Shown piece by piece: positions 1-8,544 of a stretch of DNA of 64,000 nt. Each line of letters opens with the position of its first letter. Positions within the stretch are counted from its first letter, which is position 1. A program made the position numbers and the translations under genes. A model generated the notes under the pieces. The model was not told the origin of the DNA and made no database searches. It saw nothing but the letters and a program-made list of their open reading frames with translations. Source of the stretch: Cellulosilyticum sp. (GTDB lineage Bacteria > Bacillota > Clostridia > Lachnospirales > Cellulosilyticaceae); the NCBI GenBank assembly GCA_015058045.1, contig SVDC01000008.1, forward strand, positions 19,878-83,877. Reading direction: 5' to 3'.

Positions 1-59
1 CTTACTTACTTACTACCAATTTAATATCAACTTACTACTTACTTCTCACACTTACTCTT

Positions 60-98
60 GTTACTATCCGTGTATAATGTTTATATACAGATAGTAAC
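60..98. repeat. Inverted repeat around a TATAAT hexamer
   Basis: Arms GTTACTATC (60-68) and GATAGTAAC (90-98) are exact reverse complements. Inside them lies a second pair, TGTATA and TATACA, offset by two bases. The left arm is followed by TATAAT, so this could be an operator lying over a promoter for a gene left of the window, or a transcript hairpin. The 59 bases before it are a CTTACTTACT-rich stretch with no recognisable gene. Confidence 0.4.
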
Positions 99-164
99 GC
101 TATTTTTATAAAGTGTCAATAGAAACTTTTACACTGGAGAAAACAGCCTATCTAAAAATGAAAA

Positions 165-202
165 AAGAACCATTATGACTCTCTAAAGTCATAATGGTTC
201 TT
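165..202 (-). terminator. Rho-independent terminator of the amino-acid ABC operon
   Basis: A 16-bp perfect stem (165-180 with 187-202) and a six-base loop, just 3' of the ATPase gene. On the minus strand it is followed by a U-run (plus-strand A's at 159-164). Confidence 0.9.
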
Positions 203-210
203 CTTTCTTC

Positions 211-933
211 TTACAAAACTTTACCTAAGAATGCTTTTGTACGTTCTTCTTTTGGCGATTCAAAAATATCTTTTGGATTGCCCTGTTCAATAATATTACC
301 CTGGTCTATAAAAAGTAATCTCGTACCTACCTCTTTTGCAAATCCCATTTCATGAGTAACAATCATCATGGTCATACCTTCATACGCTAGCTCTTTAATA
401 ACCTCAAGTACTTCTTTAACCATCTCAGGATCTAGTGCTGAAGTAGGTTCATCAAAAAGCATAACCTCTGGCTTCATAGCTAAAGCCCTAGCAATAGCAA
501 TACGTTGTTTTTGTCCACCTGAAAGTTTATTTGGATATTCATTTGCCTTATCTTTAAGACCTACTTTTTCAAGTAAAACATAGGCTTCTTTTTCCGCTTG
601 CTCTTGTGAAATCTTTTTAATCTTCATAGGTGCTAAAGTAATATTTTTCAAAACTGTCATATGTGGAAAGAGATTAAAATGTTGGAAAACCATTCCCACC
701 TTTTGTCTTACCTCATTAATATCTACTTTGGCATCTGTAATATCCTGTCCATTAATTAGGACCTGGCCACTTGTCACTTCTTCCATTTGATTAATACAAC
801 GTAAATAGGTTGATTTGCCCGAACCAGATGGACCAATGATAACAACTACTTCTCCCTTATCTACATAGTCGTTAATCCCACGTAATACTTCTATCTCTCC
901 AAACTTCTTATGTAAATCTACTACTTTAATCAT
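211..933 (-). CDS. Polar amino-acid ABC transporter ATP-binding protein (GlnQ/HisP type)
   Basis: This is the ATPase that powers uptake of a polar amino acid at the inner face of the membrane. At 240 aa it is the usual family length. Walker [10 protein letters not shown] sits at residues 34-42, the ABC signature LSGGQKQR at about 138, the Walker B DEPTSALD follows, and the H-loop histidine is in [16 protein letters not shown] lies five bases before the ATG. It is last in an importer unit, 10 bases after the permease stop, with the binding protein further upstream. The substrate (glutamine, cystine, arginine or similar) cannot be told from the ATPase. Confidence 0.95.
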   Translation of the reverse strand: MIKVVDLHKKFGEIEVLRGINDYVDKGEVVVIIGPSGSGKSTYLRCINQMEEVTSGQVLINGQDITDAKVDINEVRQKVGMVFQHFNLFPHMTVLKNITLAPMKIKKISQEQAEKEAYVLLEKVGLKDKANEYPNKLSGGQKQRIAIARALAMKPEVMLFDEPTSALDPEMVKEVLEVIKELAYEGMTMMIVTHEMGFAKEVGTRLLFIDQGNIIEQGNPKDIFESPKEERTKAFLGKVL

Positions 934-943
934 ATCGGCCCTC

Positions 944-1684
944 CTATCTACTCTTATTTAATTTTTTTTCTAAACGTTTCATAAAAAATGTAAGCACACT
1001 TGTAATAATTAAATAACATAACCCAACCATTAATAAAGGTTGTAACGCATTATAAGTTCTACTTTGAATAATACTTTGTGCTTTCATTAAATCTAATCCA
1101 CCAATAAATCCTATAATTGCAGTCTCTTTAATCAAACAAATAAATTCACTTACTAGAGCAGGTAGCATTTGTTTAAAGGCTTGAGGTAAAATAATATAAC
1201 GCATGGTTAAAACATAGCTTAGTCCTAAAGAACGCCCTGCCTCCGTTTGCCCTTTATCAATACCTTGGATTCCTGCACGAATAAGTTCTGCCATATAAGC
1301 TCCACTATTAATTCCAAAAGCAATCCCACCAATAATAATGCGTGGTAATGAACTTGTAGCAAATACAACAGTCCACATTAATACAATCTGAAGGGCTGAT
1401 GGGGTCCCTCGTATAATATAAATATATAAACTTGAAATCCACTTTAAGACTCTTAAAGTATAAAATGCTATCGTATTAAGTATCCCTTTTCTTCGCCTAA
1501 CTTCTGTAATCTGAATAAGTGCGACAAGTACACCAATAATTAAACCAATAATAAGTGCAATGGCTGTAAGTCCTAATGTCCATTGTAAACCTTGCCATAT
1601 AGCGGTGTAATATCGGTTTTCAAAGAAAATCTTATAAAAATCTACTGTTTGCTGCCCTACTAGATTTATAAAAAAATCTTCCAA
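944..1684 (-). CDS. Amino-acid ABC transporter permease (HisM/GlnP type), probable TTG start
   Basis: This is the membrane channel subunit of the polar amino-acid importer. Hydrophobic segments run through the protein, and the cytoplasmic EAA loop is visible as [20 protein letters not shown], the contact site for the ATPase. An in-frame ATG exists at 1708, but AGGAGG falls inside its fourth to sixth codons, so it cannot be the normal start. The Shine-Dalgarno instead points to TTG at 1684, giving 246 aa. It lies between the binding-protein gene, from which a hairpin separates it, and the ATPase. Confidence 0.92.
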   Translation of the reverse strand: MEDFFINLVGQQTVDFYKIFFENRYYTAIWQGLQWTLGLTAIALIIGLIIGVLVALIQITEVRRRKGILNTIAFYTLRVLKWISSLYIYIIRGTPSALQIVLMWTVVFATSSLPRIIIGGIAFGINSGAYMAELIRAGIQGIDKGQTEAGRSLGLSYVLTMRYIILPQAFKQMLPALVSEFICLIKETAIIGFIGGLDLMKAQSIIQSRTYNALQPLLMVGLCYLIITSVLTFFMKRLEKKLNKSR

Positions 1685-1802
1685 TTTCTCTCCTCCTTTT
1701 GTATACATAAATCTAAAGATTATAAAATATTATAACATACTTTATCCCTATTAATATACACCAAAATGCATCTTTATTATTTTTTCTTGTACACCAAAAA
1801 GA

Positions 1803-1824
1803 AGCTAAGGTATTTTCCTTAGCT
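1803..1824 (-). terminator. Intercistronic hairpin / partial terminator between binding protein and permease
   Basis: AGCTAAGG and CCTTAGCT pair across a six-base loop, and the minus strand continues TCTTTTT. Its place between binding protein and permease suggests it lowers downstream expression or protects the 3' end of the binding-protein message, so that the lipoprotein is made in excess. That role is inference. Confidence 0.65.
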
Positions 1825-1862
1825 CCTCTACTTCAATATTACCTTTTATTCTAGTCTACTCA

Positions 1863-2735
1863 TTATTCTGCTGTCCCAAAGTATTTTGCATAAATCTCAT
1901 CATATGTACCATTAGCTTTAATCTCTTCTAAGGTTTCATTAATCGCTGTTAATAGCTCTTCATCACCTTTTTTTATTGCAATAGCATATTCTTCTTCTAC
2001 AAATGGTGCTTCTAACAGTTTAAGATCGCTTTGACCTTCTGTCATTTTTTTAGCTGGTTCTGCGTCTATAACAACAGCATCTAACTTACCATTTTTAAGA
2101 TCCATAACAGCTTGTGTTCCTGTTGGGAATTGAGCCACACTTGCAATGCCTTCCGTTCCACTTACAAATAAGTCACCTGTTGTACCAAGTTGAACACCTA
2201 CATTTTTACCAACTAAATCATCTGCTGTACTAATAGACGTATTATCAGCTTTTACAATGATCATTTGTTGAGATTGGAAATATGCCTCTGAGAAATCTAC
2301 TTGTGTTCTACGTTCATCTGTAGCTGTCATACCTGCAGCAATAAAATCAATTTTATCACTATTAAGTGCCATAATTAAGGTATCAAACGCCATATCTTCA
2401 ATGACTAATTCTTTTCCTAAGTGTTCTGCAATCTTTTCTGCAATCTCTACATCAAATCCTACGATATCCATTCCATTTTCTCTATATTCAAATGGCTCAA
2501 ACTCTGCATTTGTTCCCATAACAATTACATTATCAGAAGCTGGTGTTTCAGTTGCCTCTATGCCTTCGCTTGTTGCTGGAGTTTCACTTGCTGCTGGTGT
2601 TTCACTTGCTACTGCCTCTTCTCCTGCTACTGCTTGATTGGCTGATTGTCCTCCACCACACCCAGCTAACATACCTACTGATAAAATACCCATTCCTGCC
2701 ACACTTAATACCTTTAATAATTTACTATTCTTCAT
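1863..2735 (-). CDS. Amino-acid ABC transporter substrate-binding lipoprotein
   Basis: This protein captures the amino acid outside the cell and delivers it to the permease. A lipoprotein signal ends in LAGC, with the lipidated Cys at residue 26. Residues 27-68 are a low-complexity tether rich in Ala, Ser, Glu, Thr and Pro with repeated ASETPA-like units. The remainder is a family 3 solute-binding fold (VGFDVEIAEKIA, FIAAGMTATDERR, VDFSEAY). At 290 aa it is normal length. GGAGAG lies nine bases before ATG, and a good promoter lies at 2782-2810. Confidence 0.93.
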   Translation of the reverse strand: MKNSKLLKVLSVAGMGILSVGMLAGCGGGQSANQAVAGEEAVASETPAASETPATSEGIEATETPASDNVIVMGTNAEFEPFEYRENGMDIVGFDVEIAEKIAEHLGKELVIEDMAFDTLIMALNSDKIDFIAAGMTATDERRTQVDFSEAYFQSQQMIIVKADNTSISTADDLVGKNVGVQLGTTGDLFVSGTEGIASVAQFPTGTQAVMDLKNGKLDAVVIDAEPAKKMTEGQSDLKLLEAPFVEEEYAIAIKKGDEELLTAINETLEEIKANGTYDEIYAKYFGTAE

Positions 2736-2781
2736 ATTTATTCACTCTCCATATCCATTCATTCCTTGTTTGATATGAATA

Positions 2782-2810
2782 ACTATACATCCAATTGAAT
2801 TGTTAGTCAA
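2782..2810 (-). promoter_or_regulatory. Promoter of the amino-acid ABC operon
   Basis: On the minus strand: TTGACT, 17 bases, TATAGT. The start would lie about 40 bases upstream of the binding-protein ATG. Confidence 0.75.
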
Positions 2811-2895
2811 TATTTTTTTATCAGTATAGTTTGACATTTTACCACTTTTCACTAACATAGCTTGTACAACCATTGATATATATAGGTTTTATGAT

Positions 2896-3027
2896 TTATC
2901 CCCAGATAAATAAACATTTAACCCACATGAATTCATTATAAATATATTCCTTTTTCTGTGGATAATGTGTATAACTTTGTGCATAACTTGATTTTTCAAT
3001 ATATATCGCATATACACCTGTGGATAT
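2896..3027 (-). other. Cluster of DnaA boxes
   Basis: On the minus strand three exact TTATNCACA boxes occur in tandem: TTATGCACA (2978-2986), TTATACACA (2966-2974) and TTATCCACA (2957-2965), the last two abutting. A one-mismatch box ATATCCACA lies at 3019-3027, and TTATCCCCA lies on the plus strand at 2896-2904. The surroundings are very AT-rich. This fills most of the 2736-3148 gap, where I see no convincing gene. It could be a DnaA-titrating or regulatory cluster; no dnaA or dnaN is present in the window. Confidence 0.6.
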
Positions 3028-3130
3028 GTTGTTAATTATAGTGTTTATATGTCGTTTTAAATCGATAAATAGTAACATTTTGTCTACGGATATTACATTT
3101 TATTACATTTCTATTAACGAATACCCATTT

Positions 3131-3148
3131 ATAAAAATGCATTTTTAT
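3131..3148 (-). terminator. Short perfect palindrome after the Dabb gene
   Basis: ATAAAAATGCATTTTTAT directly follows the stop codon. It is an AT-only stem apart from the central GC, so it is at best a weak terminator. Confidence 0.35.
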
Positions 3149-3454
3149 TTATACTTCGTAATCTACTACCACTCTAGAAGTTGCTACTTGTCTAACTAAT
3201 CCATTTGCCACTTCTAAATGTTTTGGATGGTTCTGATAAGCTTCCAGTGCTGCTTTACTGGTTAATATAGAATTTAATACTACATCATATGCTGCCTCAG
3301 CTAAATTAAAATTAATACCTACTTCTATTTCTTCTAGTCCTTCAATTTGTCCTTTAAGACCTTCTAACCCTTCCTTAATCTTTTGCATGACTTCTTCTTT
3401 GCTTCCATGTACCTCATGTTCTTTTACTTTCCACATTACAATATGTTTTACCAT
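3149..3454 (-). CDS. Dabb-family (stress-responsive alpha/beta barrel) protein
   Basis: A small cytoplasmic protein of 101 aa with the Dabb pattern: MVKHIVMWKVK at the N-terminus, a central glycine-rich turn, and YQNHPKHLEVANGLVRQV near the C-terminus. Family members form dimeric ferredoxin-like barrels; their biochemical role is mostly unknown. A longer in-frame reading begins at 3478, but GGAGG lies eight bases before the ATG at 3454, so that start is chosen. It stands alone between two non-coding stretches. Confidence 0.85.
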   Translation of the reverse strand: MVKHIVMWKVKEHEVHGSKEEVMQKIKEGLEGLKGQIEGLEEIEVGINFNLAEAAYDVVLNSILTSKAALEAYQNHPKHLEVANGLVRQVATSRVVVDYEV

Positions 3455-3591
3455 TTTGATAACCTCCAGAATTTTCATTGTATTTATTTTTTATTATACA
3501 CATAAGTGTTCTTTATCACAATGAGACTGATGCCTAGAGTTAGCTATTAAAACCTTCACTTTCTTTCTAAAATGCATAAATAATGGCAACT

Positions 3592-3683
3592 AAAAAGAGA
3601 ATGTCTGCTTTCTCTACAAAAGTAAATACCCATGCTTTAGATGAGCATATCATTTTGTTCCTACAAGCTTCAGACATTCTCTT
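3592..3683 (-). ncRNA. Candidate small structured RNA
   Basis: A 13-bp perfect stem (AAGAGAATGTCTG with CAGACATTCTCTT; 3671-3683 and 3595-3607) closes an inner stem ACAAAA/UUUUGU and an apical hairpin AUGCU/AGCAU. On the minus strand the 3' arm runs into five U's. TATAAT (3689-3694) lies five bases before the 5' arm, so a transcript would begin at or just inside the hairpin. The upstream TTGATA (3709-3714) is only 14 bases from it. No known RNA family was recognised; a terminator for the transaldolase gene is the alternative. It is the main content of the 3455-3781 gap. Confidence 0.45.
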
Positions 3684-3781
3684 ATTACATTATATATCTT
3701 TCCCTTAATATCAATTTATTCTTCTTTTATTTATTTATTTCATTATATTGGTACTCATTTACCATGTTTTATCTTGAATTA

Positions 3782-4438
3782 CTATGAATTAAGCTTTTGA
3801 GTAAGCCCTTCCCAGTCTTTCATGAAGCGTTCAATCCCATTATCTGTTAATGGGTGTTTTGTCATTTGAAGAATAACATTATATGGTACAGTTGCAATAT
3901 GTGCACCTACTTTAGCTGCATCTATAACATGTAGTGGGCTTCTAATACTTGCTGCAATGATTTCTGTTGTGATTCCATGAATATCAAAAATTTCTGCAAT
4001 TTCACTTACAAGCTCCATACCATTTTTACCAATATCATCTAATCTTCCTACAAATGGACTAACATAGGTTGCACCAGCTCTTGCTGCAAGAAGTGCTTGT
4101 CCTGCTGAGAAGATTAATGTTACATTTGTTTTAATTCCTTTTTGGCTTAAAGCTTTAGTTGCTTTTAAACCTTCTGTAGTCATAGGAATTTTAATGACAA
4201 TGTTAGGATGAATTTTTACAAGTTCCATAGCTTCTTCTACCATTTGAGGGGCTTCTAACCCAGTAACCTCAGCACTAATTGGCCCATCTACAATACTCGT
4301 AATTTCTTTAATAACATCCTCAAATACGAGACCTTCTTTTGCAATAAGAGAAGGATTTGTTGTTACACCACAAATAACACCTAAATCATTAGCTTTACGA
4401 ATTTCTTCTGTGTTTGCTGTGTCGATAAATAATTTCAT
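3782..4438 (-). CDS. tal: Transaldolase (short TalC/FSA-family subclass)
   Basis: It transfers a dihydroxyacetone unit between sugar phosphates in the non-oxidative pentose phosphate pathway. At 218 aa it belongs to the short, decameric subclass shared with fructose-6-phosphate aldolase. The N-terminus [13 protein letters not shown] and the Schiff-base lysine in NIVIKIPMT are visible. The active-site segment reads SPFVGR: phenylalanine stands where true fructose-6-phosphate aldolases carry tyrosine, favouring transaldolase activity. It is monocistronic, followed by the small-RNA-like hairpin, and its partner transketolase lies at 8869-10848. Confidence 0.92.
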   Translation of the reverse strand: MKLFIDTANTEEIRKANDLGVICGVTTNPSLIAKEGLVFEDVIKEITSIVDGPISAEVTGLEAPQMVEEAMELVKIHPNIVIKIPMTTEGLKATKALSQKGIKTNVTLIFSAGQALLAARAGATYVSPFVGRLDDIGKNGMELVSEIAEIFDIHGITTEIIAASIRSPLHVIDAAKVGAHIATVPYNVILQMTKHPLTDNGIERFMKDWEGLTQKLNS

Positions 4439-4619
4439 TCCTCATTCGCTCCTTTGCTTTTTTTTTATTTATTATAACACTTATTTAAACAATTTTAAAA
4501 ACAATTTTTAAAGTTTTATAACTTTGTTTAACATTACCTAATAGTCTTCTAAATATATGCATTTTTTAGGATATAAATAACATCTATAAAGATCTCTTTT
4601 TATTCTTTCTCTACAATCT

Positions 4620-4664
4620 AAAAGCAACCTATGTGATTCTTATTACTTACCATAGGTTGCTTTT
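4620..4664 (-). terminator. Terminator of the GalE-like gene
   Basis: A 14-bp perfect stem, 4620-4633 with 4651-4664, and a 17-base loop, placed just 3' of the GalE-like stop. Confidence 0.8.
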
Positions 4665-4674
4665 GTACATGTTA

Positions 4675-5367
4675 TTATAATGTTAAACTTTTTACATCAT
4701 AGCCATGAAATGCATCTATTTCTTTTAAAGTAATATCATGCTCCTCAATAGACATACCAAATGTTTGTAATTTGCCTACTTCCATTTCTTTAAATGCCTT
4801 AATATAAATATTGCTCATACTTTCCACTTTAATTTCTTTCTTGTTGTAAATATGATCCTCGGCTGTTAAATAACGAATGACTTTAATACTCCAACTTGGA
4901 TCTGCTAAGTAAATTTCACTTAACATTTTCTCAATCATTAATTTTGCACTACCATATGTTGTTGTATCCGAACCATTATCACCATAAAAACCTTCAGATG
5001 AACTAAATACCATCTTCTTAACATTATGCTCGGCCATTACCTGACAAAGCATTAAGGTACTTGCCAAATTAGTATAGTAATATTCTATTGGATTATTTTT
5101 ATATTCACCTGTAGACTTGATACCTGCAAAATGAATAACCCCTTCAATATCATTATCATTAAAAATTCTTTGTACAAGTTCTTTATGCCCTAAATCCATT
5201 GCGTAAAGCTTAATATCTTTTCCTGTAGCTTCCCTGATTTGTTTAATTCCATCTGCTGTTGAAGTCAAAAAATTATCTACTACTACTACATCTTGTCCTT
5301 GTTTTAAAAGTTCAATACATACATGTGAACCTGTATATCCTGCCCCACCTGTTACGAGTATTGCCAT
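4675..5367 (-). CDS. Shortened GalE-like NAD-dependent epimerase
   Basis: The N-terminus is a clear UDP-glucose 4-epimerase Rossmann fold (MAILVTGGAGYTGSHVCIELL), with SSSEGFYGD and the YxxxK pair in TYGSAK. At 230 aa it is about 100 residues shorter than GalE. The stretch between the catalytic Ser and Tyr is about 10 residues short. After VIRYLTAED the substrate domain collapses to a remnant (AFKEMEVGKLQTFG) and then ends. An intact reading frame with good translation signals (GGGGG before ATG 5367; a longer in-frame start at 5415 lacks one) argues for a kept protein, but epimerase activity is doubtful. Confidence 0.8.
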   Translation of the reverse strand: MAILVTGGAGYTGSHVCIELLKQGQDVVVVDNFLTSTADGIKQIREATGKDIKLYAMDLGHKELVQRIFNDNDIEGVIHFAGIKSTGEYKNNPIEYYYTNLASTLMLCQVMAEHNVKKMVFSSSEGFYGDNGSDTTTYGSAKLMIEKMLSEIYLADPSWSIKVIRYLTAEDHIYNKKEIKVESMSNIYIKAFKEMEVGKLQTFGMSIEEHDITLKEIDAFHGYDVKSLTL

Positions 5368-5569
5368 ACCAAAATCCCCCTTATTTGTACTATATTCACT
5401 CAAATTATATATCATTAATATTTTAAAATCTACGTTTTTTTAATAGATATTAATATTTTTGTTATTTTACATGTTTTTACTTATCCTACATAGATTTCCT
5501 TAGTAAATTTTATACTCTCTAAACATATTAAAAGACTCCTCATAGAAGAATAGGCGTTTCAATAAAACA

Positions 5570-5610
5570 AAAAACGATAAGCTTATACATATCATAAACT
5601 TATCGTTTTT
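5570..5610 (-). terminator. Terminator of the first BMP lipoprotein gene
   Basis: A 12-bp stem, 5570-5581 with 5599-5610, lies 12 bases after the stop. The minus strand continues in U's from the 3' arm. Confidence 0.8.
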
Positions 5611-5622
5611 ATTTTTTACTAT

Positions 5623-6750
5623 TTATTTAATAAATGAACCATCATTTTCAGCTAAAATAGTAATTTTACCATCTTTAATTAACTGAATTACTGTATTTAC
5701 TTGATTCATTGTATCTTCACTTAAATTTGGATTTTCAGCTGGAATACCTACACCATTATTTACTACTGAAAGTACAAGTGCCTGTCCACCTGGGAACTGA
5801 CCTGCAACTTCTGCATTAATCATATCAATAGCTGCTTGATCAATGTTTTTTAATGCTGATGTTAAAATAACAGATGCATTTGTTGCTTGATCGTAAACAC
5901 CATCTGCATATTGGTCAACGTCTACACCAATAACATAAACTGATGTATCTCCATTTGCTGCTCTACTTTTAGCTTCAGCAATTGCACCCATACCTGTACC
6001 ACCTGCTGCAGTAAAGATAACTTTTACGCCTCTATCATACATTTGAGCTGCAACTTGTTGACCACCTGCTTTATCATCAAAAGCACCTTGATATACAACA
6101 TTTTCTTCTTTAAGTGTAATGTTTGTTCCTAAATTTTCATTTGCATATTTAATCCCTTGTTGGAAACCAAGGTTAAATCTTTGAACAGCTGGACTTGCCA
6201 TACCACCAATGAAACCAAAGTCTCCCTCTTTAATTTGTACTGCTGCTGCTACACCTGCGATGAATGAACTTTCTTGTTCTGCGAAAGAAATTCCTACAGA
6301 GTTTGTAGCAATATCTACTTCACCTGCTTCATTGACAGGAGCACCGTCTAAGATAACAAATTTTGCATCTGGATATTTATATTGTGCAGTTCCCATTGCT
6401 CTTTCAAATTTAAATCCTGGTAAAATAATAAATTTATAACCTGCATCATAGAGGTTTCCGATACTTTCTAAATAATCTGCATCTGTTTGCCCTGATGGTT
6501 GTAAATATTTAGCATTTTCAACAGAACCAGAAATACCTTCCCATGTACTTTGATTAAATGAACGGTCATCAATTGTACCCGCATCTGTTGACATACCTAC
6601 TTTAAGGTCTGTATCAATTTTTTCATACTTTGAAGAAGTTGCTTCCGTACTGTTGCTATTGTTATTGTTACTTGCTGTATTTCCACAGCCTACAAGTAAA
6701 CTCATTGCTAATAAACTTGTAAGGGCGATTGCTATAAATTTCTTTCTCAT
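5623..6750 (-). CDS. BMP-family nucleoside-binding lipoprotein, copy 1
   Basis: A surface lipoprotein of the BMP/Med/PnrA family, which binds purine nucleosides for ABC import. The signal ends in LVGC with Cys22, followed by an Asn-rich tether. Family landmarks are VGMSTDAGTIDDRSFNQSTWEG near the N-terminus, FGFIGGMASPAVQRF and IFTAAGGTGMGAIAEA. At 375 aa it is normal length. It is about 80 percent identical by eye to the copy at 7279-8403. No permease or ATPase gene is nearby, so both are orphan binding proteins here. A guanine-type riboswitch lies in its leader. Confidence 0.93.
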   Translation of the reverse strand: MRKKFIAIALTSLLAMSLLVGCGNTASNNNNSNSTEATSSKYEKIDTDLKVGMSTDAGTIDDRSFNQSTWEGISGSVENAKYLQPSGQTDADYLESIGNLYDAGYKFIILPGFKFERAMGTAQYKYPDAKFVILDGAPVNEAGEVDIATNSVGISFAEQESSFIAGVAAAVQIKEGDFGFIGGMASPAVQRFNLGFQQGIKYANENLGTNITLKEENVVYQGAFDDKAGGQQVAAQMYDRGVKVIFTAAGGTGMGAIAEAKSRAANGDTSVYVIGVDVDQYADGVYDQATNASVILTSALKNIDQAAIDMINAEVAGQFPGGQALVLSVVNNGVGIPAENPNLSEDTMNQVNTVIQLIKDGKITILAENDGSFIK

Positions 6751-6969
6751 CTTAGATTCTCCTATTAAGTGTTTTTTTTCGTTGGAGTCACCTTAATTAT
6801 TAATCATTGATTGATCGATTAGATTGACTGTCTTTTGTAAACAGTTTATATGGTTTGGGAATAAAATATTCGCTGAATAAAAAAATAAATAATTGTAAAA
6901 TAATTTGTTTAATTATTATAAGAAAAGTTTCTAATTAGATATGGATAAAAATATAAAATAAAAAATCAT

Positions 6970-7036
6970 ATCGTAGTCAAATCCTTTACGGTGATTTGGT
7001 AGAAACTATTGAACCATATTATCAATGCTATACGAT
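6970..7036 (-). promoter_or_regulatory. Purine (guanine-type) riboswitch aptamer, copy 1
   Basis: Read on the minus strand: P1 AUCGUA/UACGAU, L2 AAUAUGG, core GUUUCUACC, L3 CCGUAAA, and GACUACGAU closing P1. All are hallmarks of the purine riboswitch. The base at the ligand-pairing position of the 3' junction is C, which specifies guanine or hypoxanthine rather than adenine, and the core U of UUUCUA argues against the 2'-deoxyguanosine class. J1/2 reads UAUAGC instead of UAUAAU. It lies 220 bases upstream of the copy-1 ATG. Confidence 0.92.
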
Positions 7037-7064
7037 TAGTTAGTGTTACTCATTTATGTTAATT

Positions 7065-7093
7065 ATCCTACTACAATTTATACTATTTGTCTA
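7065..7093 (-). promoter_or_regulatory. Promoter upstream of riboswitch copy 1
   Basis: TAGACA, 17 bases, TAGGAT on the minus strand. The same TAGACAAAT -35 block precedes riboswitch copy 2. Confidence 0.6.
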
Positions 7094-7234
7094 GCAGTTT
7101 TTTACTTTTTTACCTAAATTATATATAAATTACTATTTTATTTTCATTATACCTTTGTATAAATTTCTATATCGACTCATATCACCTGTACATGTCACTC
7201 TAAAAAGAAAAAGATAATCTTTTCTAAATACTAA

Positions 7235-7262
7235 AAGGTGATAAAACTAGTTTTACCACCTT
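7235..7262 (-). terminator. Terminator of the second BMP lipoprotein gene
   Basis: Arms 7235-7247 and 7250-7262 pair with one A-C mismatch across a very short TAG turn, 16 bases after the stop. Confidence 0.7.
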
Positions 7263-7278
7263 CTCTATTTTTTATAGC

Positions 7279-8403
7279 CTATCCTAGTAATGAACCATCA
7301 TTTTCAGCTAAGATTGTAATTTCACCTTTTTTAATGAGCTCAGTAACTTCTGCTACTTTATTCATTGTTTCTTCACTTAAGTTTGGATTTTCTTCTGGAA
7401 TACCAATTCCATTATTTGCTGCTGTGAAAACAAGTGCTTCTCCACCTGGGAAATTACCATCTACTTCAGCTTGAATCATCTCTACTGTAGCTCTATCAAT
7501 ATATTTTACTGCTGATGTTAAAATAACAGATGCGTTAGTTCCTTGATCATAAACACCGTCTTGATATTGATCAACATCTACACCAATAACATAAACTGAT
7601 GTATCGCCATTTGCTGCTCTACTTTTCGCTTCTGTAATCGCACCAAGTCCTGTACCACCAGCTGCTGTAAAGATAACTTTTACACCTCTATCATACATTT
7701 GAGCTGCAATTTGTTGTCCACCTGCTTTATCATCAAATGCTCCTTGATATACAACATTTTCTTCTTTAAGTGTAATGTTTGTTCCTAAATTTTCATTAGC
7801 ATATTTGATTCCTTGTTGGAAACCATAGTTAAACTTTTGAACTGCTGGAATAGGCATCCCACCAATGAAACCAAAGTCTCCTTCTTTCATTTCTACTGCT
7901 GCTGCTACACCTGCAAGGAATCCACCTTCTTGCTCTGCAAAAGTAATAGATACTGTATTTTCTCCTATCTTTATTTCTCCAGCTTCAGTTACTGGTGCGC
8001 CATCTAAGATAACAAATTTTGCATCTGGATATTTATCTTGTGCAGTACCAATAGCTCTCTCAAATTTATAACCTGGCGTTACAATAAATTTATATTCTGC
8101 ATCATAAAGATTTCCGATACATTCTAAATAGTCTACATCTGTTTCACCTGTTGGTTGTAAGTATTTAGCATTTTCAACTGATGCTGAAATCCCTTCCCAT
8201 GCACCTTGGTTAAATGAACGGTCATCAATTGAACCAGAATCTGTTGACATACCTACTTTAAGGTCTGTATCAATTTTTTCATATTTTTCTGCTACTTTTG
8301 TTTTATTTGTAGTAACACTTGTTGCTGCATTACTACCACAACCTACCATTAAACTCATTGCTAATAAACTTGTAAGGGCAATTGCTATAAATTTTTTTCT
8401 CAT
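7279..8403 (-). CDS. BMP-family nucleoside-binding lipoprotein, copy 2
   Basis: Paralogue of the protein at 5623-6750, with lipobox MVGC and the same FNQGAWEG, FGFIGGMPIPAVQKF and IFTAAGGTGLGAITEA landmarks; 374 aa. AGGAGAG before the ATG at 8403 fixes the start, while a longer in-frame reading from 8451 has no ribosome site. Promoter, riboswitch, leader and gene are all shared with copy 1, so the pair arose by tandem duplication of a whole transcription unit about 1.6 kb long. The differences (for example SFAEQESSFIAG against TFAEQEGGFLAG) would allow a changed ligand preference. Confidence 0.93.
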   Translation of the reverse strand: MRKKFIAIALTSLLAMSLMVGCGSNAATSVTTNKTKVAEKYEKIDTDLKVGMSTDSGSIDDRSFNQGAWEGISASVENAKYLQPTGETDVDYLECIGNLYDAEYKFIVTPGYKFERAIGTAQDKYPDAKFVILDGAPVTEAGEIKIGENTVSITFAEQEGGFLAGVAAAVEMKEGDFGFIGGMPIPAVQKFNYGFQQGIKYANENLGTNITLKEENVVYQGAFDDKAGGQQIAAQMYDRGVKVIFTAAGGTGLGAITEAKSRAANGDTSVYVIGVDVDQYQDGVYDQGTNASVILTSAVKYIDRATVEMIQAEVDGNFPGGEALVFTAANNGIGIPEENPNLSEETMNKVAEVTELIKKGEITILAENDGSLLG

Positions 8404-8544
8404 GTTAGACTCTCCTATTGAATGATTATTTTTTATGTCTGGAGCCGTCACTTCATCATCTTATATAATAATAGATTTGTAGCTAGATTTTTGTTGTAGA
8501 AAGTTTCTAATAGATATGAAATAAAAAGATATGTACCTATTCAT

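Noticed and set aside
2896..3078. 60-aa open frame on the minus strand
   Set aside because: It lies wholly in the AT-rich DnaA-box region, has no ribosome site, and its translation resembles no protein; the frame is open by composition.
3592..3683. Miniature inverted-repeat transposon
   Set aside because: The 13-bp ends could be terminal repeats, but no target duplication is visible, no second copy is in the window, and the promoter and U-run fit an RNA gene better.
3782..4438. Fructose-6-phosphate aldolase as the name of the short transaldolase-family gene
   Set aside because: The active-site Tyr typical of that enzyme is Phe here (SPFVGR), which is the transaldolase pattern.
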